DNA of 55,022 bases from contig JAECRO010000015.1 in assembly GCA_016000195.1 (NCBI GenBank), forward strand, positions 1-55,022, written 5' to 3'. Below are positions 1 through 8,754 of this stretch, one piece after another. The first letter of the stretch is position 1. Every line of letters begins with the position of its first letter. The notes beneath the pieces are model-generated. The model saw only the letters and a list, made by a program, of their open reading frames with translations. It was not told the DNA's origin and made no database searches. The translations under genes and the position numbers were made by a program. Origin of the DNA: Burkholderiales bacterium (lineage in GTDB: Bacteria > Pseudomonadota > Gammaproteobacteria > Burkholderiales > Burkholderiaceae_C).

Positions 1-431
1 ACGCTGGAATGGCGCTCGTAGGGCTCGATGTGGATGTCGCTGGCGCCGTCGCGCACGGCCTGCGTCAGCAGCGCGTTGAGCATGCGGATGATGGGCGCGT
101 CGTCCGAGGTTTCCAGCAAGTCCTCGATGGCCGGCAGCGCCTGCATCATGCGCGACAGATCGACGTCGCTTTCAACCTCGCTGATGACCGTGGCGGCGCT
201 CGATTCGCTTTGCGCGTAGGCGGCGCTGATGCGCTGCTGGAGCAGCTCGGGCGCCTCGACGCTGATGTGCTGCACCTCGAACTTGCGCATGACTTCGCTC
301 ACGGCGCCCGCCGTTTCGGATGTGCCCAGGCTGTGCAGCCACAGCGTCAGGTCGCCGCCAAAGTCCTCCAGCAGCAATTGCTGGCTGCGTGCAAACGCGT
401 AGGGCAGGGGATATTGGGCGGGGTGTTGCAT
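1..431 (-). CDS. gspE: Type II secretion ATPase GspE, N-terminal part (cut by window edge)
   Basis: The first 143 codons of a secretion ATPase are visible; the rest lies beyond the left edge. The reading begins MQHPAQYPLPYAFARSQQ and reaches DDAPIIRMLNALLTQAV and ASDIHIEPYERHSS, the conserved entry into the GspE/PilB N2 ATPase domain. The nucleotide-binding core with its Walker boxes is not in the window. GspE powers pseudopilus assembly from the cytoplasmic face of the inner membrane, docking on GspL and GspF. The ATG lies 3 nt past the gspD stop, so it is last in the visible gspG-to-gspE run. It is distinct from the ATPase at 8980, which belongs with pilC. The identity is firm from the motif and operon. 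Confidence 0.9.
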   Translation of the reverse strand, partial: MQHPAQYPLPYAFARSQQLLLEDFGGDLTLWLHSLGTSETAGAVSEVMRKFEVQHISVEAPELLQQRISAAYAQSESSAATVISEVESDVDLSRMMQALPAIEDLLETSDDAPIIRMLNALLTQAVRDGASDIHIEPYERHSS

Positions 432-434
432 GGT

Positions 435-2627
435 TTATCGGTCAGTCACCGGGGCCGTCGGTGCCGGCTGGAAGCGTTGTTGCGTGGCAGGCTCGGGGGC
501 CAGTGCCGGCCGGGCAGGCGCGATGGCGGGCAGTACGGCCGACTCATTGACCGGCACCAGGGCGCTGCTGGCCGGCTGCGTCTGCTGCTGGTTGGTGCGC
601 ATCAAATCATAGCGGTCCATCGACAGGGCATTGGTGGACGCTCCGTCGCGCACCACCACCGGCCGCAAAAACACCATCAGGTTGGTTTTCTTGCGGCTGC
701 GGCTCTCGGACTTGAACAGGTTGCCGAACACCGGCACATCGCCCAGTCCGGGCACCTTGTCCTGGTTGCCCGAATACTCGTCCGACAGCAGTCCGCCCAG
801 CACGATGATGGAGCCGTCCTCGACCAGCACGTTCGACTCTATCGAGCGCTTGTTGGTGATCAGGCCGGTGGTTGAATTGATGGAGCTCGGCTGCACGCTG
901 GAGACTTCCTGGAAGATTGCCATCTTGACGGTGCCGTTTTCGCTGATTTGCGGTTTCACCCGCAAGGTCAGGCCGACGTCCTTGCGCTCGATGGTCTGGA
1001 ACGGGTTGACGCTGCCGTTGCTGGCGCCGGTATTGGTGAATTGCCCGGTCACGAAAGGCACGTTCTGGCCGATGATGATCTTGGCTTCCTCGTTGTCCAG
1101 CGTCAGCAGGTTGGGCGTTGACAGGATGTTGCCGGCGCCCGAGGTTTGCAGAAAGTTGGCCAGAAACCCCAGGAAATACACGCCGTTGCTGCGCGCTGCA
1201 ACGCCCACGTTCAGGCCGGTGCCAGGCGTCGGCGCGGTGCCGTTGGCGGCTGAGATGGCCGACTGGATGATGTTTTTGCCGCTGCTGCCAAAGTTGGTGC
1301 CCAGCAGGCCGATCAGGCTGTCGCCCTTGCCGCCGATGGGCCCCTGCCACTGGATGCCGAATTCGGCCGCCTTGTCCATGTTGACTTCGGCAATCAGGCT
1401 TTCCACATAGACCTGCGCCCGCCGGGCATCGAGCTTTTCTATCACCGCGCGCAGCTGCCGGTACTGCGGCTCGGACGCGGTAATGATGAGCGAGTTGCTC
1501 GCCGGGTCGGCCTGGATCTGCCCGCCGGTTGACGGCCCGGCGCTTGGCGTGATCGGGGCTGTCGCCGCGCTGCTCTGGTTGGTGCCGGTCATTGCGCCGG
1601 AGATGCCCGATGCGGTCGAGGGCGGTGCATTCCCTGCAAACGTGGTCTGGCTGGTCGAACTGCCGGCGGCCGTTCCCGTCATGGCGGCGCGCAGGACGGT
1701 GGCGAGCTTGGTGGCGTCGGCGTTTTTCAGGTAGACCACGTAGATATTGCCGGCGTCGCCGTTGGGGCCGTTGAGCGTCGGCGTGTCCAGGCTTTTCAGC
1801 AGCGACTTCACCAGTTCCAGGCGCGCGCCGTTGGCGGCGCGGACAATCAGCGAATTGCTGCGCGGCTCGGCGATCACGGTGGTCTTGTAGCTGGCCTCGG
1901 CCGTTGCCGCCACGCCGCCGCCGGCGCTGTTGTCGAGCAGCCGCGTCAGCAGCGGCGCGATGTCGGTCACGGACGCATAGCGAACCGGGATCAGTTCGAC
2001 ATCGGTGGCGTTGGACACGTCCAGCGCGGCAATGATGCGGCCCAGCCGGTTCAGGTTGTCGGCATAGTCGGTGATGACCAGAGAATTGTTGCCGGGGTTG
2101 ACGTTGATGGTGTTGTTGGGGCTGATCAGCGGGCGCAGGATGGGCAGCAGGTTGTTGGCATTCTCGAAGCTGAGCTTGAAGATGGTGGTGGCAATCTGGC
2201 CGCCGCCCACCGGCACGTTGGTGGACACCGCGCCGCCCTGCAGCTTGGCATCGGCCTCGGGAACGATCTTGTCCAGCCCGGCGGCGTTGACCACGGTAAA
2301 GCCCTGCAGGCGCAGGATAGCCAGAAACTGGCTGTAGGCCACGGCCGGGCTGACCGCGTGTTCCGTGGTCAGCGTGATCGTGCCTTTGACGCGCGGATCG
2401 ACGACCACGTTGCGCCCGGTCAGCGTGGCCATGGTGCGGGCCACCGCGTCGATGTTGGCGTTGACGAAGTTCAGGGTGATGGCTTCGCCGCGCCGGGCTT
2501 CGGACGCTGGCGCCGCAACTTGCGGCTGCGCTTGCAAATTTGAAGAAAAAATGCCTGTTCCGCACGCCAGCAGGGCGCTACCAGCTATTGAAAAGATAGC
2601 AATCTGGCGGTGGTGGGGATGTTTCAT
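435..2627 (-). CDS. gspD: Type II secretion outer-membrane secretin GspD
   Basis: A 730-aa secretin forming the outer-membrane gate of the type II secretion system. A signal peptide covers about residues 1-33 (hydrophobic stretch IAIFSIAGSALLACG, then SNLQAQ). The N0 domain starts near residue 48 (ITLNFVNANIDAVARTMATL) and is followed by repeated N1-N3 ring domains, one interrupted by a Ser/Thr/Ala/Gly-rich insert around residues 310-370. The secretin core shows ILSTPNLLTLDNEEAKIIIG, VPFVTGQ and GLTLRVKPQISENGTVKMAI. The tail is Ala/Pro-rich and could be a pilotin-binding segment. It lies 6 nt after gspN and 3 nt before gspE. The signal-peptide codons contain one of the dispersed 17-bp palindromes (2584-2600). 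Confidence 0.96.
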   Translation of the reverse strand: MKHPHHRQIAIFSIAGSALLACGTGIFSSNLQAQPQVAAPASEARRGEAITLNFVNANIDAVARTMATLTGRNVVVDPRVKGTITLTTEHAVSPAVAYSQFLAILRLQGFTVVNAAGLDKIVPEADAKLQGGAVSTNVPVGGGQIATTIFKLSFENANNLLPILRPLISPNNTINVNPGNNSLVITDYADNLNRLGRIIAALDVSNATDVELIPVRYASVTDIAPLLTRLLDNSAGGGVAATAEASYKTTVIAEPRSNSLIVRAANGARLELVKSLLKSLDTPTLNGPNGDAGNIYVVYLKNADATKLATVLRAAMTGTAAGSSTSQTTFAGNAPPSTASGISGAMTGTNQSSAATAPITPSAGPSTGGQIQADPASNSLIITASEPQYRQLRAVIEKLDARRAQVYVESLIAEVNMDKAAEFGIQWQGPIGGKGDSLIGLLGTNFGSSGKNIIQSAISAANGTAPTPGTGLNVGVAARSNGVYFLGFLANFLQTSGAGNILSTPNLLTLDNEEAKIIIGQNVPFVTGQFTNTGASNGSVNPFQTIERKDVGLTLRVKPQISENGTVKMAIFQEVSSVQPSSINSTTGLITNKRSIESNVLVEDGSIIVLGGLLSDEYSGNQDKVPGLGDVPVFGNLFKSESRSRKKTNLMVFLRPVVVRDGASTNALSMDRYDLMRTNQQQTQPASSALVPVNESAVLPAIAPARPALAPEPATQQRFQPAPTAPVTDR
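2584..2600. repeat. Dispersed 17-bp palindrome, copy 1 (in gspD signal peptide)
   Basis: GCTATTGAAAAGATAGC. Five-base arms flank a seven-base AT-rich core. On the gspD strand it is read GCT ATC TTT TCA ATA GCT (A-I-F-S-I-A). Confidence 0.75.
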
Positions 2628-2633
2628 GCGGCG

Positions 2634-3437
2634 TTAACCTACTTTGATGATGGCCGTCGCGCCCTTGCGCCGCCCAATGATGTTCAGAAAATTCGAAAGC
2701 GCATCGACGCTCTCGGGCGTGGCGCTGGCGGCGCCATCGAATCGCAGCCGTTGCCCGACCCACTGGCCCTGGCCGGTGAGTTGCAGGCGGCCTTCAAGTG
2801 TCTTCAGTTCAAGCGTCGAAGGGTTTCCGCCCTGGAGCGTCAGGCGGTAGCTGCCCATGGGCTGCAGGGTGGACAGGCGGGACGAAATCTGTGTGGCGTC
2901 GAGTTGCAGGCGCCCGGCCAGGCTGAGCCGGCCCTGCGTCCAGCGGGCATTGAAACCCTGGGTTGAAGCGGCCAGCTGGCCTTGCGCCTGAATGGTGTTC
3001 CAGGGCGTTCCCAGGCCGGCCAGCAGGCCGGCGGGCCATTGGGAAAGGCCGTCGGACAGCAGCAATTGCACACCGCCCCAGCCGGCAGGGCGGGCCCGAA
3101 GCTGCAGCGCCTGCCGCATGCAGCATTCGGCATTTAACTGAACATTCAGGCCGTTCCAGGCCGGGCTGATCTGCCAGCTCAACTGGCCGGGCAGCGCCAC
3201 GGCGTCGCGGCTGCCAGCACCGCCCGACAGCACGAGTTGCGCCGTGCCCCGCCAGAAACCGCCACGCGGCGCATCCAGCACCACATGCTCGCCGCTGGCC
3301 TGCCTGACCAGCGCGGCCAGCCAGCGGGCCGGGGCAAACACGCCCAATGCCAGTATCAGCCCGGCCAGTGCGCCCGTCATGGCCCAGCGCCAGGGGGCAA
3401 CGTCAGAGCCGGCGGCCGTGGATGTGTGGTGCTGCAT
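2634..3437 (-). CDS. gspN: Type II secretion protein GspN
   Basis: A 267-aa protein matching GspN in size, place and composition. There is one N-terminal membrane anchor (about residues 20-40, WAMTGALAGLILALGVFAPA) and then a periplasmic beta-rich region with a conserved-looking GGFWRGTAQLVLSGG and a C-terminal LEGRLQLTGQGQWVG repeat. GspN is an accessory inner-membrane component of uncertain function found in many type II systems. The ATG at 3437 (MQHHTSTAAG) was chosen because a longer reading would run far into gspM; this start leaves an 11-nt gap after the gspM stop. The gene ends 6 nt before gspD. Confidence 0.85.
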   Translation of the reverse strand: MQHHTSTAAGSDVAPWRWAMTGALAGLILALGVFAPARWLAALVRQASGEHVVLDAPRGGFWRGTAQLVLSGGAGSRDAVALPGQLSWQISPAWNGLNVQLNAECCMRQALQLRARPAGWGGVQLLLSDGLSQWPAGLLAGLGTPWNTIQAQGQLAASTQGFNARWTQGRLSLAGRLQLDATQISSRLSTLQPMGSYRLTLQGGNPSTLELKTLEGRLQLTGQGQWVGQRLRFDGAASATPESVDALSNFLNIIGRRKGATAIIKVG

Positions 3438-3448
3438 GGTTATCTGGG

Positions 3449-3949
3449 CTAGCGGGCTGGCAGGCCCATCACCAGCACGCCGCTCCAGACCGTGCGGCCC
3501 GAGGCGTCGCCGCGCACCAGCCGGGCTTCCAGCGGCACCGAGCGGGCATTGAGGCGCGCCTGCACCAGCCACTCGGCCAGCGCGTCGGGAGACGCCTCTT
3601 TCAGGGTGACGCTGGCGCGCTCGTTGGCCACCCCAAGCTGGGCGGTGCTGCCCAGCGTCTGCTGGGTGGCGGCGGTCAGGGCGCGCACCGCCTCGTCAAA
3701 GCCGAGCGGCGGCTGTTTTTGGACGGCCTGCGCCTGAATCTGCATGGCCTGCATCCGCTGCAACTGCGCGGCCAGGGCTTTGGCCTGCGCATCGGCGGTG
3801 CGCAGGGTGGCCAGCGCAGGCGCCACGCTGAACTGCCAGAGCAGGAAGGCCAGCACCAGCAGCACGGCCAGCCTGACCCCGTTTTTCTCGCGGCCCGGCA
3901 GCCCGGCCCAGCGCGTGCGCAGCGGCTCAAAAGCAGTCGTCAGGCTCAT
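3449..3949 (-). CDS. gspM: Type II secretion platform protein GspM
   Basis: A 166-aa inner-membrane protein with the usual GspM layout: a short cytoplasmic N-terminus, one transmembrane helix at about residues 27-45 (RLAVLLVLAFLLWQFSVAPA), then a coiled region and a small ferredoxin-like periplasmic domain. GspM pairs with GspL to stabilise the assembly platform and the GspE ATPase. Its first four bases overlap the end of gspL (ATGA type), which suggests translational coupling of the two partners. Confidence 0.88.
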   Translation of the reverse strand: MSLTTAFEPLRTRWAGLPGREKNGVRLAVLLVLAFLLWQFSVAPALATLRTADAQAKALAAQLQRMQAMQIQAQAVQKQPPLGFDEAVRALTAATQQTLGSTAQLGVANERASVTLKEASPDALAEWLVQARLNARSVPLEARLVRGDASGRTVWSGVLVMGLPAR

Positions 3950-5184
3950 GGCAGTCGCTCCTCTTTCATCATCACCAGGCTGCCTGCGTCCAGCCGGACG
4001 CCGTAGCCTTGCGGCTGCAGCCGGGTGGATATCTGGGTAATGCCGGCTGGCGATGAATCAAGGCCTTTGAAGCGAAGTTCATTTGCTATGAATTCTATAG
4101 CTGAAGGTACAGGTGTATCGGGCGCTGCAGCCTGAAAATGTGCCAACATGGTTTCCATGTCGGCCGCTGAGGCGGTGCCATTGCGGCGTTGCAGGTCGGC
4201 CAGTGCGCGGGCCATCTGGACAGGTGCATCGACCACCACGCGCACTTCGGGGAACGTGGCGGTCAGCATGCCCTGGATGGCGGCGCGCTGGGCGGCCAGT
4301 GCGGACTGCTCTTTCCAGGCCCAGGCCTGCAGGCCGACCAGGTTGACGGCCACCAGCAGCGCGGCGGCCCAGCGCGCGGCGCGCCAGCGGGGCGCCCGAA
4401 ACAGCGAGGAAACCATGGCCGACAGATGCTTGCGGGTGCGCGTGCCACGGGTGTAGAGCAGATCGAACTGCGCCAGGTCCCAGTCCGACTGCGCTGCCGC
4501 CAGCCAGCGTTCGGGCGCGGCCTGCAGGGTGGCGGGGCGGTTGAAGAAGTGTTCCGCCAGTGCCGCCACGCCGGGTTCGGCCAGCACTTCGGCCTCTTCG
4601 GGCCAGGCGATCAGCGCGGTGGTCGCCACCGACAGGGGTAGCAGGGTGACGCCATCGGGTCCTGCAAGCATCAGCCGGGCATTGTCGGGGGTGCCGATGA
4701 CATTCAGCGAAGCGTTGCCGGGCGCATCGCCAAGGGTTGGCGCCAGCTCGGGAACGATGCGCGCGACCGGCCGGCCGGCCTGGGCCAGCGTTGCCAGCCA
4801 GGCATGCAGCCAGGCCCTGTCGCAGGCGGCTACCCACACGGGTTCATCGGCGCGCGGTCGGGGTTCGAGGGCGAAATGCAGCTGGCTGGTCTCGTCAAGC
4901 ACGCTGTCTTCCAGAAGCCCGTCGAGCACGGCACGCAGCCGCCCTGGATTGCCTTCCTGAAATAGCCCGCCCTTGAGAGCGCCTTTGGGCAAGGAAAGCC
5001 GGTGCCACGACAGGCGGCCGGCAGGCACCACGGCCACGATGTCGGCGCCGGAAGGCGCGGGCAACAGCGCCGCAGGCGTCTCGACGCAACGCAGCACGCT
5101 GCGCCCGTCATCGCTCAGCACGCCTTCGCAGAGCGTGGCCGCTGTGGGAAGCGCCTGGGGAAGCGTGATAATCAGGGTGGTCAT
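3946..5184 (-). CDS. gspL: Type II secretion platform protein GspL
   Basis: A 412-aa bitopic membrane protein that links the cytoplasmic ATPase GspE to the platform. The N-terminal part (1 to about 250) has the actin-like cytoplasmic fold expected of GspL (MTTLIITLPQ, VVPAGRLSWHRLSLPKG, ACDRAWLHAWLATLA). One membrane helix lies near residues 268-290 (ARWAAALLVAVNLVGLQAWA), followed by a small periplasmic domain. It overlaps gspM by 4 nt and lies 35 nt after gspK. The region around residue 362 carries a 17-bp palindrome copy (4085-4101). Confidence 0.9.
   Translation of the reverse strand: MTTLIITLPQALPTAATLCEGVLSDDGRSVLRCVETPAALLPAPSGADIVAVVPAGRLSWHRLSLPKGALKGGLFQEGNPGRLRAVLDGLLEDSVLDETSQLHFALEPRPRADEPVWVAACDRAWLHAWLATLAQAGRPVARIVPELAPTLGDAPGNASLNVIGTPDNARLMLAGPDGVTLLPLSVATTALIAWPEEAEVLAEPGVAALAEHFFNRPATLQAAPERWLAAAQSDWDLAQFDLLYTRGTRTRKHLSAMVSSLFRAPRWRAARWAAALLVAVNLVGLQAWAWKEQSALAAQRAAIQGMLTATFPEVRVVVDAPVQMARALADLQRRNGTASAADMETMLAHFQAAAPDTPVPSAIEFIANELRFKGLDSSPAGITQISTRLQPQGYGVRLDAGSLVMMKEERLP
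4085..4101. repeat. Dispersed 17-bp palindrome, copy 2 (in gspL)
   Basis: GCTATGAATTCTATAGC, a nearly symmetric copy. On the gspL strand it is read GCT ATA GAA TTC ATA GCA (A-I-E-F-I-A). Confidence 0.75.
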
Positions 5185-5219
5185 ACTTGGGTTCAGAGGG
5201 GCATTGTAAGAGGGCAGGG

Positions 5220-6227
5220 TTATCGCGTGGAAGCGCCCCGGTCACGCCATAAGGTCTTCACATCCAGTCCGTCGCGCTGCACCACCGAGTGTTCTTCCAC
5301 CACGATCTGGTCCAGCCTCAGCTTTCCCTGAACCTCAAAAAAACGTGAATTGACGCTGTGCTGCGCCGCATCGAGCGGCACGGCCGTCTGGTCAAGCTGC
5401 GCAGTCACTTCGGCCAGGGTCCGAAAGTGGTTGGCCTGGCGCGTGTTCACCAGTCGCTGGGCCTGCGCCATGTCCAGCGACGGGATGCAGGCCGACAGCA
5501 CGGTGGCGCTGGCGGTATTGAGGTTGACCGGGGTGCGTACCGGCAGCAGGGTGATATAGGGGCGCAGCGCCGTCAGGCTGGGCTGCGACAGACCCAGCCA
5601 GACCAGTTGATCAACCCGCTGCGGCAGCAGGGGCGCCTGCTGGGCGGCGGCGTTCTCGGGATCGGCGTTCAGTGCGCGGCGCAAGTTTTCAGCCAGCGCC
5701 GTCAGCTCGCCAGGAGGCAGCCCGAGCATTTCAAACAGCTTTGCAAAGGCTTTCAGCGAAGGCTCCGATACCTTGGCGTTGTCCACCAGGTTGGTCACGT
5801 TCAGGCGCGCCTGCAGATCCGTGATCAGGCCGGATAGAAAGGTTTGCGAGGCGCTGGCATCGTCTTCAGGCGCGCTGTTTTTGTCCGTCGCCAGAAAGGT
5901 TGACAGCCGGGCTTCTTCAAGCGGCACCGCCCAGGGCTCGGACAGGTAGTCGGCCCCGCCAGAACGCGCATCCTCGCGCAGGATCAGGCGCGCCCAGTCC
6001 AGGGCGCCGCTCAGAAGCCACAGCGACTGAACCCGCGCGCGCTCGGCGGTCTCCACCTCGGCGCTGCGCCACTGCTGCCACAAGGCTCCCGCCGCCAGGC
6101 TGGCCACCAGTGCCACCGTCAGCATTGCCGTGAGCAGGGCAGCACCGGCCTGGCGGGACGGCGCCGGCTGCTCCTTCGAGAGGGCCGCGCAGCAGACGCA
6201 GCGACAGGCGTGGGGACTCAAACTCAT
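5220..6227 (-). CDS. gspK: Type II secretion minor pseudopilin GspK
   Basis: A 335-aa large minor pseudopilin. The prepilin-like segment RQAGAALLTAMLTVALVASLA (about residues 25-45) gives a PilD cleavage site after Gly with no Glu at position +5, which is typical of GspK. The large alpha-helical inserted domain includes NLNTASATVLSA (about residue 260), a helix-hairpin-helix-like signature common to this family. GspK caps the pseudopilus tip with GspI and GspJ. The ATG overlaps the gspJ stop by 4 nt, which supports this start although it gives a long leader with several Cys residues. Confidence 0.92.
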   Translation of the reverse strand: MSLSPHACRCVCCAALSKEQPAPSRQAGAALLTAMLTVALVASLAAGALWQQWRSAEVETAERARVQSLWLLSGALDWARLILREDARSGGADYLSEPWAVPLEEARLSTFLATDKNSAPEDDASASQTFLSGLITDLQARLNVTNLVDNAKVSEPSLKAFAKLFEMLGLPPGELTALAENLRRALNADPENAAAQQAPLLPQRVDQLVWLGLSQPSLTALRPYITLLPVRTPVNLNTASATVLSACIPSLDMAQAQRLVNTRQANHFRTLAEVTAQLDQTAVPLDAAQHSVNSRFFEVQGKLRLDQIVVEEHSVVQRDGLDVKTLWRDRGASTR

Positions 6228-6940
6228 GATTTCGCGCCGGTCAGCGCAGGACGCACCCAGTCCCGCGTGATGACGCCATTGATGGCTTCGCCGGCGGGCA
6301 GGGTCAGCACCAGCCGGACACCGTCGGGTAGCGCCAGATCAGCGGCTACCGGCGGGGCCGCTCCTTGAGCCGGGCTGCTGGCGTTGTCGCTGGACAAGGG
6401 ATTGGTCCAGGCATTGCCGCGAAAGTAAAAAATTTGCCACTGCGCCAGCGGCGTGATGCGGACTTCGTCCCTTTTTTCGGCATCGCCCGGGTTTTGTGCC
6501 CATTGGGCGGCACGGGCCCATGCGGTCTGCAGTTCACCCCGTGAAAACTGCGGCGGCGACTGCCAGCGCAGCCACTGGTCCGTGCCGTTCACGTTGCGCT
6601 GCGCCCAGGCCACCACCAGAACGCCGTCGCCGGGCTGAACGGTGCTGCGGCGGACAATGCGAAGTCCGCGCCCGTCCCAGTCCAGCGTTGGTGTCTGGGG
6701 CAGCTGCAGCAGCGCGTCCAGGTCTGCGGACCATTGCGTCAGCCCGGCCTGCAGGGTGAGCACCGCATCAGCGCGCTGCTGAATCTGCGACTGCGCCCGC
6801 ACCATGCCATCGAGCCCGCGCCAGCTCAGGCCGGCCATCAGCGCCATCGCGGCAAGGGCTACCAGCAGTTCAATCAGCGTGAAGCCGCGAACGCGCGCAG
6901 GCAGCGGCCCGGTGGGCGACGCGGCCAGTGGGGCGGCCAT
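6224..6940 (-). CDS. gspJ: Type II secretion minor pseudopilin GspJ
   Basis: A 238-aa minor pseudopilin. The class III signal is clear: basic leader ending RVRG, then FTLIELLVALAAMALMAG with the conserved Glu at +5. The globular part has the usual WDGRGLRIVRR and LVVAWAQRNV stretches. GspJ forms the pseudopilus tip complex with GspI and GspK. It lies 2 nt after gspI and overlaps gspK by 4 nt. Confidence 0.93.
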   Translation of the reverse strand: MAAPLAASPTGPLPARVRGFTLIELLVALAAMALMAGLSWRGLDGMVRAQSQIQQRADAVLTLQAGLTQWSADLDALLQLPQTPTLDWDGRGLRIVRRSTVQPGDGVLVVAWAQRNVNGTDQWLRWQSPPQFSRGELQTAWARAAQWAQNPGDAEKRDEVRITPLAQWQIFYFRGNAWTNPLSSDNASSPAQGAAPPVAADLALPDGVRLVLTLPAGEAINGVITRDWVRPALTGAKS

Positions 6941-6942
6941 GC

Positions 6943-7323
6943 TCAGTACCTCCCCACAATGGTGGAAAGCGCCAGTATTCGGGCCTCGCCGTCAAGCACC
7001 TGCGCTTCGACACGCAGAAAATTCGGGTTGGGCGTGGGTTGCACCGACAGCCTCACGGCCAGATTGCGGCCAGCCTGTTCGCAAGCGCTGGTGTTGTCGC
7101 CGACTGCCGGCATTTGCCGTGACAGGCGCACGCCGACCAGCGTATTTTCGGCGCACAGGTGGGCCAGCAGCAGGTCGGACTGGCGTTCTGCATTGCGCGT
7201 CAACGAGGCCGTGGCCCGCACACCGGCAGCCAGGGCTACCGCCACAATGCCGAGCGCGACCAGCACTTCGATCAATGTAAAACCGCGAACGCCAGAATGC
7301 TTGAGCCGGCAGCGCCGCATCAC
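6943..7323 (-). CDS. gspI: Type II secretion minor pseudopilin GspI
   Basis: A 126-aa minor pseudopilin of ordinary length. The leader MMRRCRLKHSGVRG precedes FTLIEVLVALGIVAVALAA, giving a clean prepilin peptidase site with Glu at +5. The globular region includes a Glu-Asn-Thr-Leu stretch typical of GspI. It nucleates the pseudopilus tip. Its first four bases overlap the gspH stop. Confidence 0.93.
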   Translation of the reverse strand: MMRRCRLKHSGVRGFTLIEVLVALGIVAVALAAGVRATASLTRNAERQSDLLLAHLCAENTLVGVRLSRQMPAVGDNTSACEQAGRNLAVRLSVQPTPNPNFLRVEAQVLDGEARILALSTIVGRY

Positions 7324-7850
7324 TGGCCACCGTCCGTCACTACCGAGAAGGGCCGGATGCCGTCGGTGGCCAGAGTCAGGCTGCGGGAAGGCTGCGAGAT
7401 GGAAACCAGGCGAATTTGCTGGGGCCCGATCACAGGTTCGGGGCCCAGCACAATGACGCCGGCACCTGCGGCCCGCACGTCCTGGCTCAGCCAGCTGGAG
7501 GGGAAGGCCGAACCCGTCGTCAGCCCCTCGAACGCGAAACCACTTGTGGTGGGATGCCAGCGTACCGGATTGGCGGTCATGCGCGACTGCGCGCGCGCCG
7601 AGTCCAGCAAAACCGCCAGCCGCTGCGCTTCGCGTTCCAGGGCGGTACCCGACGTATCACGCAATGCCAGCCCCACGCCCGCCGTCGCGATGGCCATGAT
7701 AGCCACCACCATCAGCAATTCGATCAGCGTGAATCCACGATGGCGAATCCGCCTGGAAGATGAAAGCTGCGCCAGCTTGCGGCGAGGAAGTGCCGCTGCC
7801 CTGGCGACCAGCGTGGGGGTTATATCAGTCCCAGCTACCGACATCCGCAT
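7320..7850 (-). CDS. gspH: Type II secretion minor pseudopilin GspH
   Basis: A 176-aa pseudopilin. A basic, unusually long leader (about 38 residues) ends RIRHRG, followed by FTLIELLMVVAIMAIATAG with Glu at +5. A GspH/FimT-type beta domain follows. The ATG at 7850 was chosen because GAGGGGAAAA lies directly upstream; it overlaps the end of gspG by 26 nt. A longer reading back to 7883 has no such support. A second ATG two codons downstream is also possible. Confidence 0.85.
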   Translation of the reverse strand: MRMSVAGTDITPTLVARAAALPRRKLAQLSSSRRIRHRGFTLIELLMVVAIMAIATAGVGLALRDTSGTALEREAQRLAVLLDSARAQSRMTANPVRWHPTTSGFAFEGLTTGSAFPSSWLSQDVRAAGAGVIVLGPEPVIGPQQIRLVSISQPSRSLTLATDGIRPFSVVTDGGQ

Positions 7851-8274
7851 TTTTCCCCTCGCCGCCCGCCTGACCATCGGCACCGAAGGACATCACGTCA
7901 ATTTCACCCTTGATGCCCGGGTTCAGGTACTGATAGGGGCGGCCCCACGGGTCGTTGGGCAACTTGTCAAGATAGGATTTCCAGTTGGAGGGAATGGGGC
8001 CGGTGGTCGGCTTGACCAGCAGGGCCTGCAAGCCCTGCTCGGCCGTGGGGTAGCGCTGATTGTCCAGCCGGTACAGCTTGAGTGCCTGCATCAGGTTGTT
8101 GACGTCGGTTTTGGCGGCGGTGGCGCGTGCATCATCGGCGCGTTCCAGAACATTGGGAACTATCAAGGCTGCCAGCACGCCAATGATCACCAGCACCACC
8201 ATCAGTTCGATGAGGGTGAAACCCGCCGACAGGCGGCGTCTTAAAGACAGGAGGGGAAGATTTTGTAGGGTCAT
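7825..8274 (-). CDS. gspG: Type II secretion major pseudopilin GspG
   Basis: A 149-aa major pseudopilin. The leader ends RLSAG and is followed by FTLIELMVVLVIIGVLAALI, the site for PilD cleavage and N-methylation. The conserved C-terminal block is present: LYRLDNQRYPTAEQGLQALL, then DPWGRPYQYLNPG and an Asp-containing GADGQAGGEG segment that binds calcium in known GspG proteins. It is the first gene of the minus-strand gsp run. Its ATG is only 26 nt from the divergent gspC start, so the operon promoter must overlap gspC coding sequence. Confidence 0.97.
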   Translation of the reverse strand: MTLQNLPLLSLRRRLSAGFTLIELMVVLVIIGVLAALIVPNVLERADDARATAAKTDVNNLMQALKLYRLDNQRYPTAEQGLQALLVKPTTGPIPSNWKSYLDKLPNDPWGRPYQYLNPGIKGEIDVMSFGADGQAGGEGKNADVGSWD

Positions 8275-8300
8275 AAAGTTGCTTCAATGATAATCCTGCC

Positions 8301-8753
8301 ATGCAGACAGATGTCTACCGCCTATGGTCTACCAAAATTGTGACGTTTGCCATTTCCGCATTGGCAACGGCCAGTGTCGTGTATTGGGGTCTCAAGGGGT
8401 GGGGACCGCATGCGCCGTCCACGGCTCCCGCAATGGTCGCGGCACAGGTTTCTCCTGTCAATTCCCAGGCTATCGCCCGAGCGCTGGGAGGCGGGCTGAC
8501 ACCTGCTGCGGCCGTGTCCGGCGCGGCTCCAGCCATCAGCCGGTATGCGTTGGTGGGTGTCGTGGCAGGACGATTTCGTCCCGGCGCCGCCCTGATTTCG
8601 GTGGATGGACAGGAAGCCCGGCCGGTTCGCGTGGGTACCCTGGTTGAGGATGGCATGATGCTGGAATCGGTGTCCGGCCGTAGTGCAATACTGTCTTCCA
8701 CCACCAGTGCATCGGTAAAGTTTTCGCTCGAATTGCCTCATTTAAATGAATAG
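8301..8753 (+). CDS. gspC: Type II secretion protein GspC, short form without PDZ domain
   Basis: A 150-aa bitopic membrane protein with a cytoplasmic N-terminus, one helix at about residues 12-32, an Ala/Pro-rich linker and a homology-region domain (YALVGVVAGRFRPGAALISV, then ARPVRVGTLVEDGMMLESV). This HR domain contacts the N0 domain of the GspD secretin. The polypeptide ends shortly after it, so there is no C-terminal PDZ or coiled-coil region. It is divergent from gspG, 26 nt away. A 17-bp palindrome copy follows directly after its stop codon. Confidence 0.8.
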   Translation: MQTDVYRLWSTKIVTFAISALATASVVYWGLKGWGPHAPSTAPAMVAAQVSPVNSQAIARALGGGLTPAAAVSGAAPAISRYALVGVVAGRFRPGAALISVDGQEARPVRVGTLVEDGMMLESVSGRSAILSSTTSASVKFSLELPHLNE

Positions 8754-8754
8754 C

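Noticed and set aside
9..875. A 288-codon plus-strand reading at the left edge
   Set aside because: Antisense to gspE and gspD, both recognised from conserved motifs.
607..2565. A 652-codon reading in another frame of gspD
   Set aside because: Extremely Arg/Gln/His-rich with no recognisable domain; gspD itself is intact.
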